DNA of 5,907 nt from Noviherbaspirillum sp. Its GTDB lineage: Bacteria > Pseudomonadota > Gammaproteobacteria > Burkholderiales > Burkholderiaceae. The stretch spans positions 1 to 5,907 of the forward strand of contig JAQGLQ010000229.1 in assembly GCA_028292785.1 (NCBI GenBank). The letters run 5' to 3'. A model generated the notes under the pieces. It made no database searches. It saw only the letters and a list, made by a program, of their open reading frames with translations, and was not told the origin of the DNA. Numbering within the stretch: position 1 is the first letter of the stretch; every line of letters starts with the position of its first letter. Below, one piece after another: positions 5,825-5,907 of this stretch. Made by a program: the position numbers and the translations under genes.

Positions 5825-5907
5825 TCAGTTGAGACTTGCGCCGGAAGCCTTGACGATGTCCCCCATTTTCTTGACTTCGCTGCGCAGGAATCTGCCGAAA
5901 TCTTCCG
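5825..5907 (-). CDS. Bug/TctC-family substrate-binding protein, C-terminal end only (cut by window edge)
   Basis: The last 26 codons plus TGA stop of a gene entering from beyond the window. The visible end EDFGRFLRSEVKKMGDIVKA, then SGASLN, has the usual C-terminal pattern of Bug/TctC receptors (E-x-F-x(3)-[LF]-x-[SA]-[ED]-x(2)-K-x(4)-[IV]-V-K-A). It aligns without gaps with the end of the complete receptor downstream (EEFNAKFRSDMIKFATIVKA). This suggests two receptor genes in tandem, probably paralogues. Only the tail is seen, so the assignment rests on a short alignment; length, signal peptide and ligand residues cannot be judged. Confidence 0.72.
   Translation of the reverse strand, partial: EDFGRFLRSEVKKMGDIVKASGASLN

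Overview
The window is GC-rich bacterial DNA with a dense, strictly one-directional gene array. Every supported gene is on the minus strand. The best guess for the host is a betaproteobacterium of the order Burkholderiales (Alcaligenaceae/Comamonadaceae-like). Two tandem Bug/TctC-type periplasmic binding proteins, an IclR regulator of the PcaR/PobR type and a Rieske ring-hydroxylating-type oxygenase are a combination characteristic of that group's aromatic catabolic loci. This is inference from gene types; no rRNA or other phylogenetic marker is present.

In the direction of transcription (high to low coordinates) the layout is as follows. The C-terminal end of a Bug/TctC-type binding protein (5825-5907, cut by the window edge) comes first. 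A 121-bp intergenic stretch follows, holding a possible 23-codon leader ORF (5700-5771). Next are a complete Bug/TctC-type binding protein with signal peptide (4726-5703), a 59-residue small protein resembling the 'recombinase-like helix-turn-helix' family (4519-4698) and a Rieske [2Fe-2S]/mononuclear-iron oxygenase large subunit (3448-4497). After these lie a 3-hydroxyisobutyrate-dehydrogenase-family protein (2556-3440), a cupin (1956-2507), an alpha/beta hydrolase (1102-1908 or 1959), an IclR-family regulator (237-1070) and the N-terminal part of a short-chain dehydrogenase/reductase (1-234, cut by the window edge).

Gaps between genes are 0-50 bp except for the 121-bp one, several genes overlap or abut, and I see no hairpin-plus-T-run terminator. 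The set therefore reads as one operon, or two with a break at about 5704-5824. A coherent reading is a catabolic operon for an unidentified, probably aromatic carboxylate. The Bug protein(s) would bind the substrate in the periplasm, the Rieske enzyme would hydroxylate or O-demethylate it, the cupin and alpha/beta hydrolase would act on the product, the two dehydrogenases would oxidise or reduce intermediates, and the IclR protein would sense a pathway compound. The substrate cannot be read from the sequence. No reductase for the oxygenase, no beta subunit and no TctA/TctB membrane components are in the window. No RNA genes, CRISPR arrays, insertion sequences or attachment sites were seen, and no gene-free stretch exceeds 300 bases.
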